NCBI GenBank assembly: GCA_963576785.1
Contig: OY756145.1
Coordinates: forward strand, 2,542,001 to 2,606,000
DNA from: Chlorophyllum brunneum
Taxonomy: Eukaryota; Basidiomycota; Agaricomycetes; Agaricales; Agaricaceae
Length of the DNA stretch: 64,000 nucleotides
Direction: 5' to 3'
In this document: one piece after another, positions 46,813 to 59,772 of the stretch
Layout: every line of letters starts with the position of its first letter
How positions within the stretch are numbered: position 1 is the first letter of the stretch
Position numbers and translations under genes: made by a program
The notes under the pieces: generated by a model
Databases searched by the model: none
What the model saw: the letters and a program-made list of their open reading frames with translations, nothing else
What the model was told of the DNA's origin: nothing

Positions 46813-49800
46813 TCACTCCTCATCCTCAAACCTCAAAATCTGCGCATCCTCATCAACAGGAACATTCCTATACCCCCTCCTCCCCCTAATCCCACTCCTA
46901 TCCAACCTCGAACTAACCCACTCAACCACAATCCCCGCAATCCCAATAAGGAACCACGGAATCGACGCAACCGTATCCAACGTACGTTGAAACCCATTTT
47001 CCGATCTCCCAAACCCATCTCCCGGAAGTCGAATAGTCCTTCATCCCACATGAGTTCTGATAAAAAAAAAAAGAAGCAAGATAAAGAAAAAACATACCCT
47101 CTCGCATGTCCACCACGCCTATAATAATAATACCCCACCAACGCCGTAAACCCAAACGGTACCAAAACCACAAAAAACCAAAACATCACTCCCTTGGATC
47201 CAAACCCAGGACACACATGTCGTTTCCCATGATCAGGTCGATAATCCCCTTCACAACTCGAATACGGAATAATCCGATACTCTGTCCTCTCATACCAATA
47301 CTCTTCTCCATTCTGACAAGAACTGTCATCTGGAAGTGGTTGTGTGCCAGGAACGAGTACACAATCGCCTTGGGCATTCCGAATGTGATTGAATTCACTA
47401 TTTAATAAGATTAATCAGAGGGGGGGGAGAGAGGGAGAAAGGAGAAGAGGCTTACCATTCGAAATCTTTGTTACTGCAAGGACAGTTGTGTACAATCGTT
47501 TCAGCAACCTTGGCCCTATCTCCAACGACACAATTGGCTTCACGTGCTCGACGATGATAGAGCGTCTAAAAAAAAAGAAAAAAGAGCGCGCTAAGTACCA
47601 AAATTTCACAAAAAGATAACCAAACTGACCTGACGACCAAACAAACAAATTTCTTCTCTCTCAATACTAGGACTCCAAAGCTCAAAATCATCCTCATTCG
47701 GCTGCTCCGGATTATACACACCTACACCCCCCCAAAAAAATCATCATCGACACAAAGACCAAAAAGAGAAAGGCCACTCACATTTCTTCTTCGTCAACGC
47801 CGAAAAATCAATATGCACCGCAACAGCACCACTCGTCCTCAAACTATTCCCAAACAAAATAAACCTCCTACTCGTATCCTCCGGCACAGTAACAATCCCA
47901 TTCAACCTAATCTTCTCCTCCGAAAACCTATACTCCCTCCAACTCAACCCCTCATCCACACTAAACAACACCCTATCCGTCGCTTCTTCATCATTCGCAA
48001 TAACCAACACCGATCCCGAATCTCCAAATTCCCACATATGTGCATCTTTATGGATTTCTTCCCATGTGAATCCGGCATCTCGACTGAGGAATGTATCGCA
48101 CTCCCTGTATGGTTTGAGGGTTTCGCCAACATTACCGACTGCCATTAAGAGACCGACAATGCCTGGACTGCTATATGTCGCTCGAGGATCTCTTCGTTCC
48201 GTATACCCATGGATATGTAAAGCGCATTTCTACAAATACCGTAAACCAAAAATCCAGAGGACATCAAACTCTACAACATACCGTAGTATCACAATCATAC
48301 TTCTTCCCCGTCGAATCACGTGCAGGAGGAGTAAGCGATTTCCAAGATCCACCTACAAAACTCATAATCAACACCCAACACAAACACACAACTCAAAAAG
48401 AATTCACTAACCATCATTATGAGTAATCCTCGACTGTAACCTCTTCATCCCCGAAACCGTCGACTCTCCAGGATCAGCAACAACATTAACAAGCGCAACC
48501 CCATCCAACCCAATCACTTTCTCAAAATCCACATACCCATCCTCATTCCTATTAACATGTTCAACCGACAACCCAAAATACGTTCCATTCGAATTCGATT
48601 TCAGTATGTTACCAAAATAAGGTCCAGTTGGTGGTTCGGACATTGTCATGTGAAGGAATAATGAGTGAGTGTTTGATTCGAGGATGGTATAAGCCTGGTG
48701 GTATAATGTGAGTTTGGATGATGGAAGAGATATGATAGACGTACGTGTGTGTTGGGATGCATAGTCGGTGGGAATTGACCACTCGCAAACCGATTTCCAT
48801 CAAGCGACACTTGCAATTCCAACGCCCGTCTCTCCGGATGCACCTGACCACAATCAGCATCAAACCTCCACTCAAAAAAAACACATACCTCAGCAACAAC
48901 CAAAAACTCTGAAAACTTCGCAAACCCCACAACACTCCTAAACAACACCTTCCTCCTCTCATAATACCCACCCCCAGCAACCAACTGCAACATATCCCCC
49001 GGTCCCTTATCCCTCTGCGATCCCTTCTTCTCTTCATAAGACTCACAAATAATCTCCGTCGGATCCGCATCCAACAACGTATCCCTCGCCCATGCACAAT
49101 TCTTCACATAATCATCAATATCATACCAATGCCTCCCATTATCAGTCGAATACTTCGCTTCGGCACGGCAATTGCTCGAAGGACAATCACGATTTCCAAC
49201 CCAAATTATACTATCCGACGAAGTTGGATGAAATCGTAAAACTTGCGCGCTAAAGGTATTTGGTGGTGTGGGTGCTTGACCGGGTTGCCATGCACGACCA
49301 AAATTGGTTGTGTAGAAGAATTCTTTGGTGTCGGTGATGATGTATGCACGATCTGGGGAGTATTTGTGATGATAGAATGCGAGAATGTGTTTATCTTGGT
49401 AGAGTTGATGCCATTGATAACCTTCACTGCTGGATTGCCAAATGGTATCATCGCGAAGGCGAGCGAGGATCGTCTAGATGTGAATGTGAATATGAATTGA
49501 GTAAACGAGGTTGGCTGAGACTCACGGTTGATTGTTTGAAATAAGCGTGTTGAACGATTTGTGATGGGAACTCGTGCTGTAAAGGAGTGTCAAATGGGGA
49601 ATCACGAGGAGAGGAAGATCGTCACATACAGTCTGATGAATGACTTGACCCTCAGGAGGTTCAGCTACCATTCACATTAATCCACGATCCTACTATATAA
49701 AGACACGAAACTAACCTTTAGAACAATCCTTCTCAACCGGTTTATCCTTCTCCTTTCCTCCAGAACAAGTATTCCCAGGAATCTTTCTATAACCAGAAGA

Positions 49801-52110
49801 CCCCTTAAAAGTCGTCCTCGAGCCCTCACAGGCCCCAGCAGGAATAGGTTCAGGACCCCCAGGAACGCATTGACCATCCTGAAGAATAAAGTTATAGTCA
49901 CTATCCTACTATTAGTGTCTTTATTCAAAAAAGCGCAGTAAGAGACAGACCATTCGTAATCGTCATCCGTACATTCACAATTCTCATCATGTTCAACAGG
50001 ATCCATATACTTTTTCCCCACAAAACAATCCGCATCAGGTTTGCGTCTATCATACCATTGCTAAAATTAAATAAATAAATAAACAGATAACAGATATCAC
50101 AATTCTACGAAACGCACCTTGTGTCCCATAATACACTCCGAATCACCTCTTCTCGCATACCATCTCTCGAAATCATCATCTCCACACTGTCGTTTCCTTG
50201 TAGGTTGAAAATCCAAATGAACAATCACAAACCTCCCACTCGTACTTGTTTGTTCTCTCCTAGGAATTTGTCCCAAAAGTAAGAATTTTTGTGAAGTCGA
50301 GTCGGGTAAGGTGAGTAACCCTCCAGCTCGGAGTTTTTGACCAAACTTGTATGTTTTCCTATCATGACCATTAGAAATGAATGAACGACGTGGTGACTTG
50401 ACCTACCAATTTTTTCCCAAATCGAGTGAATATCGGACAACATCCGTCACGTCTTCATCATCCACCACAACCAAAATACTCCCTTGATCTCCAAACTCGT
50501 ATTTATGAGCATCCCTCCTAACCATCTTCCACGTCTGCCCAGCATCCGTGCTGAGAAAAGTATCACTGTCCCCATATTCTCTCAAATACTCTCCAACCGT
50601 TCCAACACCCATCACAATCCCCGGAGCCGGTGACGAAAATATCCGACCATAATTATGCGGAGTCGTAACGGAATATAAGTGAAGTGAACAAGTCTCGACG
50701 TCGGCTGGATCGCAAGAAATTCGTTTTCCTTCGCTATCATCTGAAGGGGGTTTGATATAGGACCAGGAACGACCATCGTCGTAGGTGATATGAGTCTTCA
50801 AAAGCTTCTTCTCTCTTCTCGACTCGACGTCCTTGGCATTGGCTACTGTATTAGCCAATCCAACACCATCAACGCCATATATCTTTTCATAGTCCACAAA
50901 CCCATTGTGATTCCTGTTCGTATCCTTCAAGCTTTCGACGAAAAACGTCCCATTGGAGTTGCTTAGGAACAGTGTCCCGATAGCACTTCTATCTTGTAAT
51001 AAGACGTCGACACCGAGGGAGTGGGTTGTGCTCTCGACAATCGTATACGCGTTTTCTCGAAGTTTTGCCGAAGAGGCGTGAGGGAATTGTGCCTGGGCCC
51101 AAGTCTTTGTGTCGACAGTTACATAAAGCAACATTTCGCCTGAAGCTTCTGACATATCTTTCAAAGCCACGACAGCATATTTGGATACGATAGCAAGAGC
51201 AACAACTCCTCTAGCGTTTTTACCAACTCCTAAATCTTCGATGGTTGTATCATCGGAGAAGAAATCGGTACTAGAGTAGAGTCGACTGGATTCGAGAGAA
51301 TGACGTCCGGTGGAAGAAGGTGCATCGAAAGCGACGCAGTAGACGAGATCTGGATGAGCGTCGTGTTTGAAATCTTTGCTGCTGTGAGCGAATTGACAAC
51401 GGGATGTTTCGGCGAGAAGTTTTTGAGGGTCAGAGCTGAAACTGTCTTTGGTATACCAAGTCTTTGGACGATTGTTAGGGTCTAGGTACAGTCGTGAAGT
51501 GGGTAGTTGGACGTACTTCGTCGTGACAAACGGGACCCCAACCGACACGATCACAAGTATTCCCTTGGTAGAGGATATAACCATATTTGTCGGGGTCGGA
51601 GTGGAATGAAAGTGGTCTTTGGACGGGTGCAGGAGGAATTTTTGTCTGGAACGAATGCCAAGTTTCGCCTCTGTCTTCAGTGCGGTAATGTGTCGTTCCG
51701 TCGGTCAAGATAAAGGCCTATTCCCTGCCCTGAGTAGTGTAACCTGGTTAGTAGAATACGAACCACGCACGATGCGATTGTTGAAAGGGTGCCCGACAGC
51801 CACTGCCGCCCTTCCCGGAGGGACATCAGCGAGTTTCCAGGATTTTCCTTCATCCTGCGACACATAAACGTTTCCCTCAATCGAATCGTGGTATATCACA
51901 GACTAATACCAAAAACGTAAGCACATATATCGCTGCAATGGATTGAATACCCACATTAGTATCATCAAAGAAGAATATGCTTGCAGGTGGATTGTGAAAG
52001 GAGGAGATTGCATGTGTCGGGTCTGATTGGCCTATGACAAGAGTCGCCAAGGCGAGAAAGGCAAGCCAGAAAGCGCAAACGCACGTTGTCGTGCGAGCGC
52101 CCAGGGACAT
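46813..52110 (-). CDS. VPS10: VPS10-type sorting receptor with two VPS10 domains
   Basis: A signal peptide ([15 protein letters not shown]) starts at 52110, or 52155 if the upstream ATG is used. Two tandem VPS10 beta-propeller/10CC units follow, separated by Cys-rich modules. Unit 1 has [32 protein letters not shown] and [20 protein letters not shown]; unit 2 has [35 protein letters not shown] and [20 protein letters not shown]. Repeated Asp-box motifs (S-D-G-TW) are visible. Cys modules include [37 protein letters not shown] and CPGFGSKG. One membrane helix ([20 protein letters not shown]) precedes a cytosolic tail ending [10 protein letters not shown]. In yeast, Vps10/Pep1 ferries carboxypeptidase Y from Golgi to endosome. 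Many small introns; single gene rather than two. Confidence 0.93.
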
Positions 52111-52155
52111 GGTGGGAGATGATGAAGACACGTAGGCGTCGTGCTGGGTAGCCAC

Positions 52156-52676
52156 CAGAGCCTGTGTTTGGAGCTGTGACAGTCATCATGGCACTATTTG
52201 CACAGCCACTCTGATCATGGGCCAGAGCACGTCCTCAGTCGCTCAGAAGCGTGGCGGATGCAAGCACATGGTTCTTGCTTATCACCCTCAATATCTAAAT
52301 ATTCAAAACGATAAATGAGTCTAGGACTTTGGGGACTTGTTCGGAGGTAGTGGGACGAAAAAGTATATATTCCCAGGAACACTAACCCAGAAACAAAATA
52401 CATCCCATATCAACGACCCAGGAACCAGCCACTAGCACTACATTAAATTCTCCTTCAATAAACAAGGTCCGAAGGGTGGATACAGTCCAAACAAAAACAG
52501 ACAGCGAGCTTACGTTACGGAATTGAGAATTACAGAAATGGATGATTCAGAGGTAGGAGAAGGTAAAGCCCAGGAAAACGAACAAGGCATTGGTGATGAA
52601 CGTAGAGTAATGAGAGGACCAAAGCTGGAAAGAGATCTTGGGTGAAAGGGAAATAGTGTCATCAGCAACGGGTGTG
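52156..52676. other. intergenic stretch upstream of VPS10
   Basis: Presumed VPS10 promoter; no other signal seen. Confidence 0.4.
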
Positions 52677-53505
52677 CAAAGGTAGGATCAAGCAACCCTC
52701 TCGCTGCCCTTGATGTGTTGTTCATGCAGATTCTCGCCGATATACCACAAACTCAATTTTCTCAAGCCGAGGTGGACGATGTCCTCCCGAATTTATAGTT
52801 TTGATTTCAGATATGCGCCTGGGGACATTGGGACCTTAGCTGACTGGCTTTACAAACAGGTAGATCTGCGTTCATAGCCTTTGCAATATGCACTATCACT
52901 GATATTTCATGTAGGGTTTTCCAGACACCCTAGTGCGCACAAACCATCTAGCCCCACTGATTTCCGATTACTGGGGTATTTCAGCCTTGTGATCCACAAT
53001 GGAGTTGCGAACACCTGCAACATTTCCCCTAGACTGGGTGAGGTTAAATTGGCCATGCATGATATTGCCTTCTGAACCACTGCCAGCTTTCCCGACGTTG
53101 GGCCAGAGAACATTGATCATGGCTCCAGGTCTCTCCTCGTCTGGACTACAATCTGCATTAAGACAAGTGGGAGCCTGGAAAGAACAGTCTACATGCTCAA
53201 CAGTGATCAGAAACCAACCAAGGAGGTGATATCTCAATATCAGAAGTACCTTGAGGATATAAAATGAGAAGAGTCTAAGGTGGTTGGGTGGGGTCGCCCA
53301 TTGGATACCCACGTCGGATCAGAGAATGTTTTCATTAGTCCGGGGATCAATTCTGCCGTTGTGTGGATTACAGGGTCTGGGTGGAACAGTAAGATTTGCG
53401 TCCTCAACTGCCACCCGGAACCGACTAAGGAGATCAGAAAGACCTGGAGAGATGATGTCACCGGAAATACCTTGAGGATATAGATTGGGAGGGTCTAAAG
53501 GGTTC
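52677..53505 (+). pseudogene. decayed NACHT copy with duplicated last exon
   Basis: The relic opens with the late part of exon 3 (GSSNPLAALDVLFMQILADI), jumps to the end of exon 4 (SFDFRYAPGDIGTLADWLYK), continues through exon 5 (about 52918-53037) and reaches a first copy of exon 6 (about 53090-53267). A second copy of exon 6 begins near 53300 (GPGINSAVVWITGSG on shifting frames; CCGACTAAGGAGATC) and ends near 53495. Stops occur throughout. Tandem duplication of the last exon and two internal deletions make it non-functional. Confidence 0.8.
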
Positions 53506-53895
53506 ACCCGCAGTAGTTAAGTTCTCCTAGTGCTCTATCATATCCGCTTACTCGTGGTTGATAGTCTTCTGAGTAGCAGTGGATATTATCTCTGGGCATG
53601 TATGTGCGAGGGTTGATGGCAATTTGATCAGTGTGGTAGCCTGTCTATTACGACTAGTCATGTATCTGCCGTCCTACCTTTCAAAAATGTATTGTGTGAC
53701 TCAACTCCGCTCATCTCTTATACCAGTTCAACTAGCACCGGACCCTACCGTACTGTTCAAATGACTGCATCAGTACTGGCCCATAACGTTCACAGGGACT
53801 TCCAGAACACTGGCAGAGTGGTGTGTGGCGGGTGACGAAGATAACCTTATGGGGTCCATCGGGTGGCGAATGGAGGAAATATAGACATCCAGAAC
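53506..53895. other. spacer before duplication copy B
   Basis: Partly matches NACHT 3' flanks (GTTAAGTTCTC followed by CTCTATCA). No gene. Confidence 0.4.
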
Positions 53896-54395
53896 TCCCG
53901 ATACCAAGAGGACCTTGTGAATATAAACTGGTGAAAGGCAAAGAGGGATGGGTTCACCCCAAATTCTGTCTCGAGTCTGGCGTCCAGTTCCTCGCTACTT
54001 GAGCACAATACCGGATAGTTGAGTATTGGTCTGCATGAATGACAGCCATCTGAGCTATAGTAAATGTTAATTCGAGCTTGTATATGGGGTCGTTGATGAA
54101 CATTTTGGTCAGTGTAGTAGCCTGTTGAGTGTTGAGGGATTGAAGGCCGACGGATAAACGAAAATAGGCGCGATTTAGCAGGGAAATGGGGAGGTATCTG
54201 AATATTTGTTTAATTGAAGAACTAGTGTACATATATCTACATATACCATGATTGACCGAATGTGTGCATACTATACATGAAATGCCTTCTAATGTGACCA
54301 TGTGAAACGGATGCGGATATGGGACAATAATGCAAGGCCAGGAATGCTGTGACGATATGAAAATGATGCGAGTGTTTTTTTTTTGTTTTGTTGAA

Positions 54396-55077
54396 TTAGA
54401 AGTCAACAGCGATGTCTGCTTGCCAGACATCGGCGCCCACACTGTATAGCGCGACCAGAATAATCTTGTCAAATTCAATCCCGCCGTTACCGACTTTCCA
54501 CTGAGGACAAGATGTCGAAGAAGACATTGCTTTCTATGAATACAGTCAATAATTAAGACCAAATCATCAAGGAAATCCCTGACTAACCTCAACAAATCGC
54601 CAGAAATGCATAGCGATACTCGCACCGAGCTGGATACGAGTCATTGATGAGCTGGCTGGTGTAGTGAACGACCAGTTCAGGCTGTCATAACCCGGCCACT
54701 ACATAGAATTAATCAGTCGAAAGCCTTAGATGCTTAAATGACTGGAAACTAACCATAATGCAGAGGTTAATTTGAGCTACCCCAGTACTCGCCAAGACAA
54801 GGTCGTTTCCACCGGCAACCATCTGCGCCAAAGCATTCGCACTGCGAGCACTAAAGTCCACAATCGAGACTCCCTGTTGAGAGTACCCGATATAGTCGAA
54901 CGAGATGGGGTGGCAAACTGGGTTGCCGGCGGCTTTGGCAGCGCATTGAGGAACCCGGCGCCGGCGGGCATTGGCAAATTGGGAAGGTGGCGGGGCAAGA
55001 GCGCCGGACAGGGATGAGTAACCGGACACTTGGGAGGGGAAGACCGGGACGTGAATAGAGTTGTGGTACCGGGACAT
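54396..55077 (-). CDS. three-exon ~190-aa family, left gene of pair B
   Basis: Exons 54754-55077, 54588-54698 and 54396-54533 (324, 111, 138 nt) match the pair A gene exactly in structure. The protein is 190 residues and differs from its copy at a handful of positions (MSRYHNS against MSQYHNS at the start, HPISFDY against HSISFDY, LCIM against LRIM at the end of exon 1). The frame and all splice sites are kept, so the duplicate is likely still coding or very young. Confidence 0.87.
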
Positions 55078-56315
55078 CTCGGTGATAACAGGTGTTTAGA
55101 CTTTTAGAGTTGTGGATACGAGATCTGGTGTTGCGGTGGCAGAGCTCGGAAGAGGTCGTTGGGAGTTGATGATCCTCCTCACTCATCTTGCCCTCTGTTA
55201 AATATCGCAGTCGCGTTGCGTAGCTTAGACTCGACCTGCAAGCACAATTTCACATTTCTTCAAGACACCCTCGCTCGCTGCAGTGGACATCCTCGACGAG
55301 CATCACTAGACCGTCGGGTGATAGACGAAAGGGGCACGCGTATCAATTCACACTGGAATCACATTCCCGAAATGGCAGCTGGCGTGGTTCGTGCCTTTTG
55401 TGAGCTGGTGGGTGAAGAGTTTGTAGGGTCGATTCAGGGAGCGGCCTGTTCATATCACGGTAGGCGCCTGTGGGCACGCGGCTAGGGCACGATAAGGATA
55501 CTCATCTCCTTCATATCTTAGCGACATAATCACAGTTGTTGTAACGCACTGAAGTCCGAATAATTCATAATGTTTCTTTTGTGTGCAAGGCAAAAGAAAA
55601 TGCAGCGTTCTGTGGATTGAGCAGTCCGTGCCATGATGAGTGGAGCTTTGGTACATATATTTGGTCTACTTGAAATATACTAAAAGTGGTGCGCATTTAT
55701 TGGCGACGGGTTGCCACTCGTTCACGCACCCGCACTGGCGCAATGGACTGAGAATCCGCCACCCTGACTACAAGAAAAAGCCATCAAACTATCAAAGCAC
55801 CATCCTTTGCATTATCGGAGTGTATGAGCCACAGCACGTCACGGTCCCTTGGCAACCAACTTGAAGAGATAGATAGCTCGACTCAATTTCAACGTGTTGA
55901 GTGTGATAGTTCGCATGTTCGCAGATCACCGGACGACCAAAAGGCTGGCCTGAATTCGGTAATTCTCCGGCAACCAAGCTGGCTGTCGATGAAAAGCCGG
56001 CTCGAACGACTATTGAGCACCTCAGGGCCGAACTCGCTTAATATCGTCACATCCAAATCACATCGCAAATCCCGACCTTCACTAAGACTCTCGGTGCGCC
56101 CTCCCCCGCCACTGCTCACAATACGAGTCCAAGTGAAGGAATTCACTAGCACACCTTGCACATGGACGAGAGTCTGACCTCGTATAAATCATCCATGGAA
56201 ATGACCTCCGAATCATCATCTTCGAGTCTCTCGAGTCTCCAGCGAAACAATCGACCGCAGCGAAACATCACAAAGTCAAAACACCTAATAGTCTATACTC
56301 AAACTGCGATCAAAC
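55078..56315. promoter_or_regulatory. divergent intergenic region of pair B
   Basis: Counterpart of 40949-42112; the TATA-like site is at 56183-56189. It includes the diverged patch 55508-55905 flanked by near-identical sequence. Confidence 0.45.
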
Positions 56316-56991
56316 ATGTCCCGCTACCACAATTCAATTCACTCCCCCGTCTTCCCCTCCCAGATCTCATCTTACTCTTCTCTCTCCGGTGCCCTTGCAC
56401 CCCCGCCCCCTCAATTCACTTCTCCCTGCCGCAGACGTGTTCCCCAGTCCGTCTGCAACGCCTCCGGCGGTCCCATGTGTGGGCCCATTGGATTCGACTA
56501 CATTGGGCAAGCAGGCCAAGGAGTGTCAGTGGCCGACTTCAGTGCTCGGTCACAGAATGCGATCAGCCAAATGGTTGCCGGTGCAAATGACCAGGTCTTG
56601 GCGGGGACAGGGATCGGCAAGATCAACCTTCGGATCATGGTGTGTTCTATTTTTGGACCGAGCTCCGATTGTGAACTGACTTGGACTTGTAGTGGACTGG
56701 ATATGAGCACCTGGACTTTGTTCAGAGTATGCCGGCGAGCCCTGCAATGTCTCGGGGTCAGCTCGGTGCAAGTATAGCGATGCAGTTGTTCTCGTTTGTT
56801 GGGGTGAGTATTTTTTGTGGCTGGCACAGATGGTGATGTTGATAAGTTTATAGCTAGCACAAAAATCATCGACGGGGAGCCCGCAATGGCAGATCAACCA
56901 GGAGACTATCCCATTCGAGAAGATCTTCCTCGTGGCTCTGTACAGCATTGGGGACGGGATCTGGCAAGCAGACATTGCTGTTGACTTCTGA
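56316..56991 (+). CDS. three-exon ~190-aa family, right gene of pair B
   Basis: Exons 56316-56639, 56693-56803 and 56854-56991 (324, 111, 138 nt) encode 190 residues. Exon 1 differs from the pair A gene at almost no residue (GPMCGP against GPICGP). Exon 2 changes YEHL to M-containing GYEHL equivalents only slightly, and the second intron is 4 nt shorter (50 against 54 nt). The end is IWQADIAVDF. All splice sites are intact. No function is assigned. Confidence 0.87.
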
Positions 56992-57929
56992 ATTCTCTCC
57001 CTCCCGTATTAGTAACTTATTCAGGACCGAACAAACCAAGTTTCCCCACTGTACACTATTGCATTATCAACCGGATCCATACACCATGTCTCATCACGAT
57101 AAATTCTTGTATATGCATGAACCTGTATGCCTTCATGTACCATGCCCATCACTTTGGATACAATTGTTGTGGATCAATAGTGTATCTGCAGTCTTTCTCC
57201 TCTTTATACGAATTCGAAAAATTTTATTATTGGAAGGTGTCAGATCTCAGATCAATAAATATTCCGCCAAGCCTGTTTGGGGAAGTGTGGAGAGCTATCC
57301 CTATGCGGCAGCATCGCGCCTTCGGATATAAATATAGACGCCATATCACAGAACAATAACTCACATTCTACATTTTAGCTATAGTGGTTCACACATCCTT
57401 TGAGTTTGGCTTTTCCAAGGTGATGCCCTATCATGCTACTTGGAACCAAATATAGAACGTCTCGTTCAGGACACGAGCTTGTCGGTTTTTATTTTATTTT
57501 TACCGAAACGCACTACAGATCTTTGAACAATGCCTTACCCGAAACTCCATCTATGCCTTATGTCGTTCTTTGTCGTAAAACTTAGGAACATGCTCCGACC
57601 ACCACACTCGTGACGTGAGTTGCTGAGTTGAACCTGCCACATGGACTCAGTGCTCTCTGTAACCATAATGACAGCTGGGTGCGGAGTAGGATGATCTACC
57701 GGTCGGTCCGGGTGGTTTTGGTGGTCTGGCAGTTTGTTCCCTTCCCGGGGTTTGCTATCCTACTTTGTTGTCCTATTGGATGTATGGTACATGAAAATTT
57801 GTGTATTAATACATACGATTATGTGCAGAGGACGTGATGAACAAAACGAAGATGCCATGGTACCACGCCACAATTTGAGCATGATTAGTCGTTGAAGGTT
57901 ATTGAAGAACGAGTACTGAAGATCCGAGA
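56992..57929. other. spacer between pair B and pair C
   Basis: Sequence diverges from copy A immediately after the stop codon at 56991. No gene seen. Confidence 0.4.
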
Positions 57930-58517
57930 TCACCCAATCTCCGCTCGCCAGACATGACATCTGTTCCAACATTACAAAGCGCAACGATGATAATCCCGTC
58001 ATACTCTATACCGCCACTGCCTATTTCCACTGAGAACATGTTGTCCGCGGAGACATAATTAGTGATTTCAGTACCCCAACTTCGAAAGAATGGACAAACC
58101 TCAAAAATGCATGGTTATGTTAGTCGAGAACTGAATTCGGGTCATGGAGGAACTTCCTGAAATAATGAACGACCCGTTCAAACCAGTATCCTTCCCACTG
58201 GTGTGCTGATGAGGACACACCCAATATTACTGCTTGAATAAAACATACAACGACCCGAGGATTAATTTGCCTTACACTTGTGTTTTCCAACACGAAATAT
58301 TTTCCGCGGGTAACCATCTGCGCCAAAGCGTTCGCACTGCGGGCATCAAAGTCGAAAATCGAGACCCCCGTTGGGAGCACCCGATATAATCGAATCAGAT
58401 GGGTTGCCGGCAACTTTGGCACCCGACGGTGGTGGTGGCAGTGTGAGAGAGATGAGTATCCGGAGACTTGGGAAAGAAAGACTGGGACATGAATAGAATT
58501 ATGCGGTAGCACGACAT
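57930..58517 (-). pseudogene. three-exon ~190-aa family, left gene of pair C (broken)
   Basis: The minus strand keeps family landmarks: NSIHVPVFLSQVSGYSSLS, then GVSIFDFDARSANALAQMV, then a WEGYW-like exon 2 start and an exon 3 remnant ending near GTDV. The start region is frameshifted (ATGTCGTGCTACCGC...), a block of exon 1 covering the basic motif is shortened, exon 2 is largely lost, and exon 3 is broken near VMSGERR. It faces away from 59773-60472 and keeps similar upstream sequence, so it is the dead partner of a third divergent pair. Confidence 0.85.
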
Positions 58518-59772
58518 GGATGGAAATCGGTAATTCTGACGAGACTCTGAGGACTCAGTTGTATATTAAAACTCCTCAACCATCCTCGTCCTGGGTTAAA
58601 TAACAAACTTGCTTCCTGCAACTAATGCTTTACCCTCAGCGATACTGCACAAAGTACCTGGGTACCTTGGTCATTGTGGCGGCAATCCCGGACGAGGATC
58701 ACTAGAGTATCAGGTGATTTCGCAAAACCACGCGTAAGCAATCTACAGTACAATCACTCGCCTAGAATGGTAAATGACGAGAGCCTTACCTGAACCGATC
58801 ATTTTGTGAAGTGATAGGAAGTGATTGCTCGATGTGATATCACAAAGGTGTTCAGGGACGATGTAGCCTCGAGGTCATGTCACTTCCATGAGGTTTAGCA
58901 CTCATCGAAATCCTCTCAAGTTCACAGAATGACCTATATTCATGACGTCTCCGCTAGGTCCTACGATGTTCCTTGATGTACCTCGTGTCGTGGGTCCGTA
59001 TGTTGAGTTGTTATTCATTGTTTTATTGGGGGCAGGTAGGTCAAGAGAGGCGCAACCTCAGGACGTTACTACTTGCTGGCAGTATTGTGGAAAAAGAGAT
59101 GTGTTGTTGTTCGAGGAGACGCATATGTTCCCCCAGCAGGCTTTAGGATCACCCACTGTACTGTCAATGGCCAATTTCCTACTACCACCGATAGGAGATA
59201 CTGATTCACTCGAAGCAAACACACCGCATGCTGGCGCCATGATTATCGGACCTACCAAGCTATCACCTACATATCACATATCACAGACCATCACCTCAAT
59301 CCGAATCACCCGCTCGATAGTCCCCACATGGCATTCGTCTCCCATTCATCTCCAACCAATCATCATTCGCCTCGTTTTTCCAAAACCGGCAAAAACGACA
59401 AGTCTTCGTTGGCGTGATGTGATAAAACAAGGGTGACTAGTAACGAGTGCGTCTTAGCGCCCTCATCCACAATCACATCCTACCCCAATCACACTCCCTC
59501 CGAATCACATCCCGCTGTCGTTCCCGTCCAACCGAGGGCTCAATGTGTATCTACCACTGTCTACAACTCACAGAATGCTTGAATGTGAAGAACAACATAA
59601 CGTTGACTGAACGCTCGAGAGTGTTATATATCACGATGATTACTGTGCTCTCAATCACTACAATCTTCACTTCAAAGCTCTGTCTAGCCAGAGCATACTT
59701 TCGACGATTGATAAACTCCTACATACTATCACATAAAATCAAACTGTGATCCACAAATTCAAACTTTGAACT
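58518..59772. promoter_or_regulatory. divergent intergenic region of pair C
   Basis: This 1.26-kb region is more diverged than in pairs A and B but shares blocks with them, such as GAGGATCACTAGAGTATCAGG (against GAGCATCACTAGACCGTCGG) and CCACGCGTA. The open frame 58942-59436 has no family resemblance and is probably not a gene. Confidence 0.4.

Larger units (their letters stand above)
53896..56991. repeat. segmental duplication, copy B
   Basis: Near-identical direct repeat of 39765-42792, about 14.1-14.2 kb downstream. Both genes and most of the region between them differ at only scattered bases. A patch at about 55508-55905 (against 41392-41700) is clearly more diverged and about 74 nt longer. 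The left edge lies in a NACHT last-exon relic (CCCGATACCAAGAGGACCTTG) as in copy A. Confidence 0.9.

Noticed and set aside
46813..52110. Two separate VPS10 genes in tandem
   Set aside because: Only one signal peptide (right end) and one membrane helix (left end) are present, with continuous exons between, matching one receptor with two VPS10 domains.
53740..53945. WD40-like or gene fragment before duplication copy B
   Set aside because: Words such as GGG-T-V appear by eye, but frames are broken and no repeat spacing is present.
58942..59436. 164-codon open frame in the pair C spacer
   Set aside because: No counterpart in the spacers of pairs A and B and no recognisable motif.
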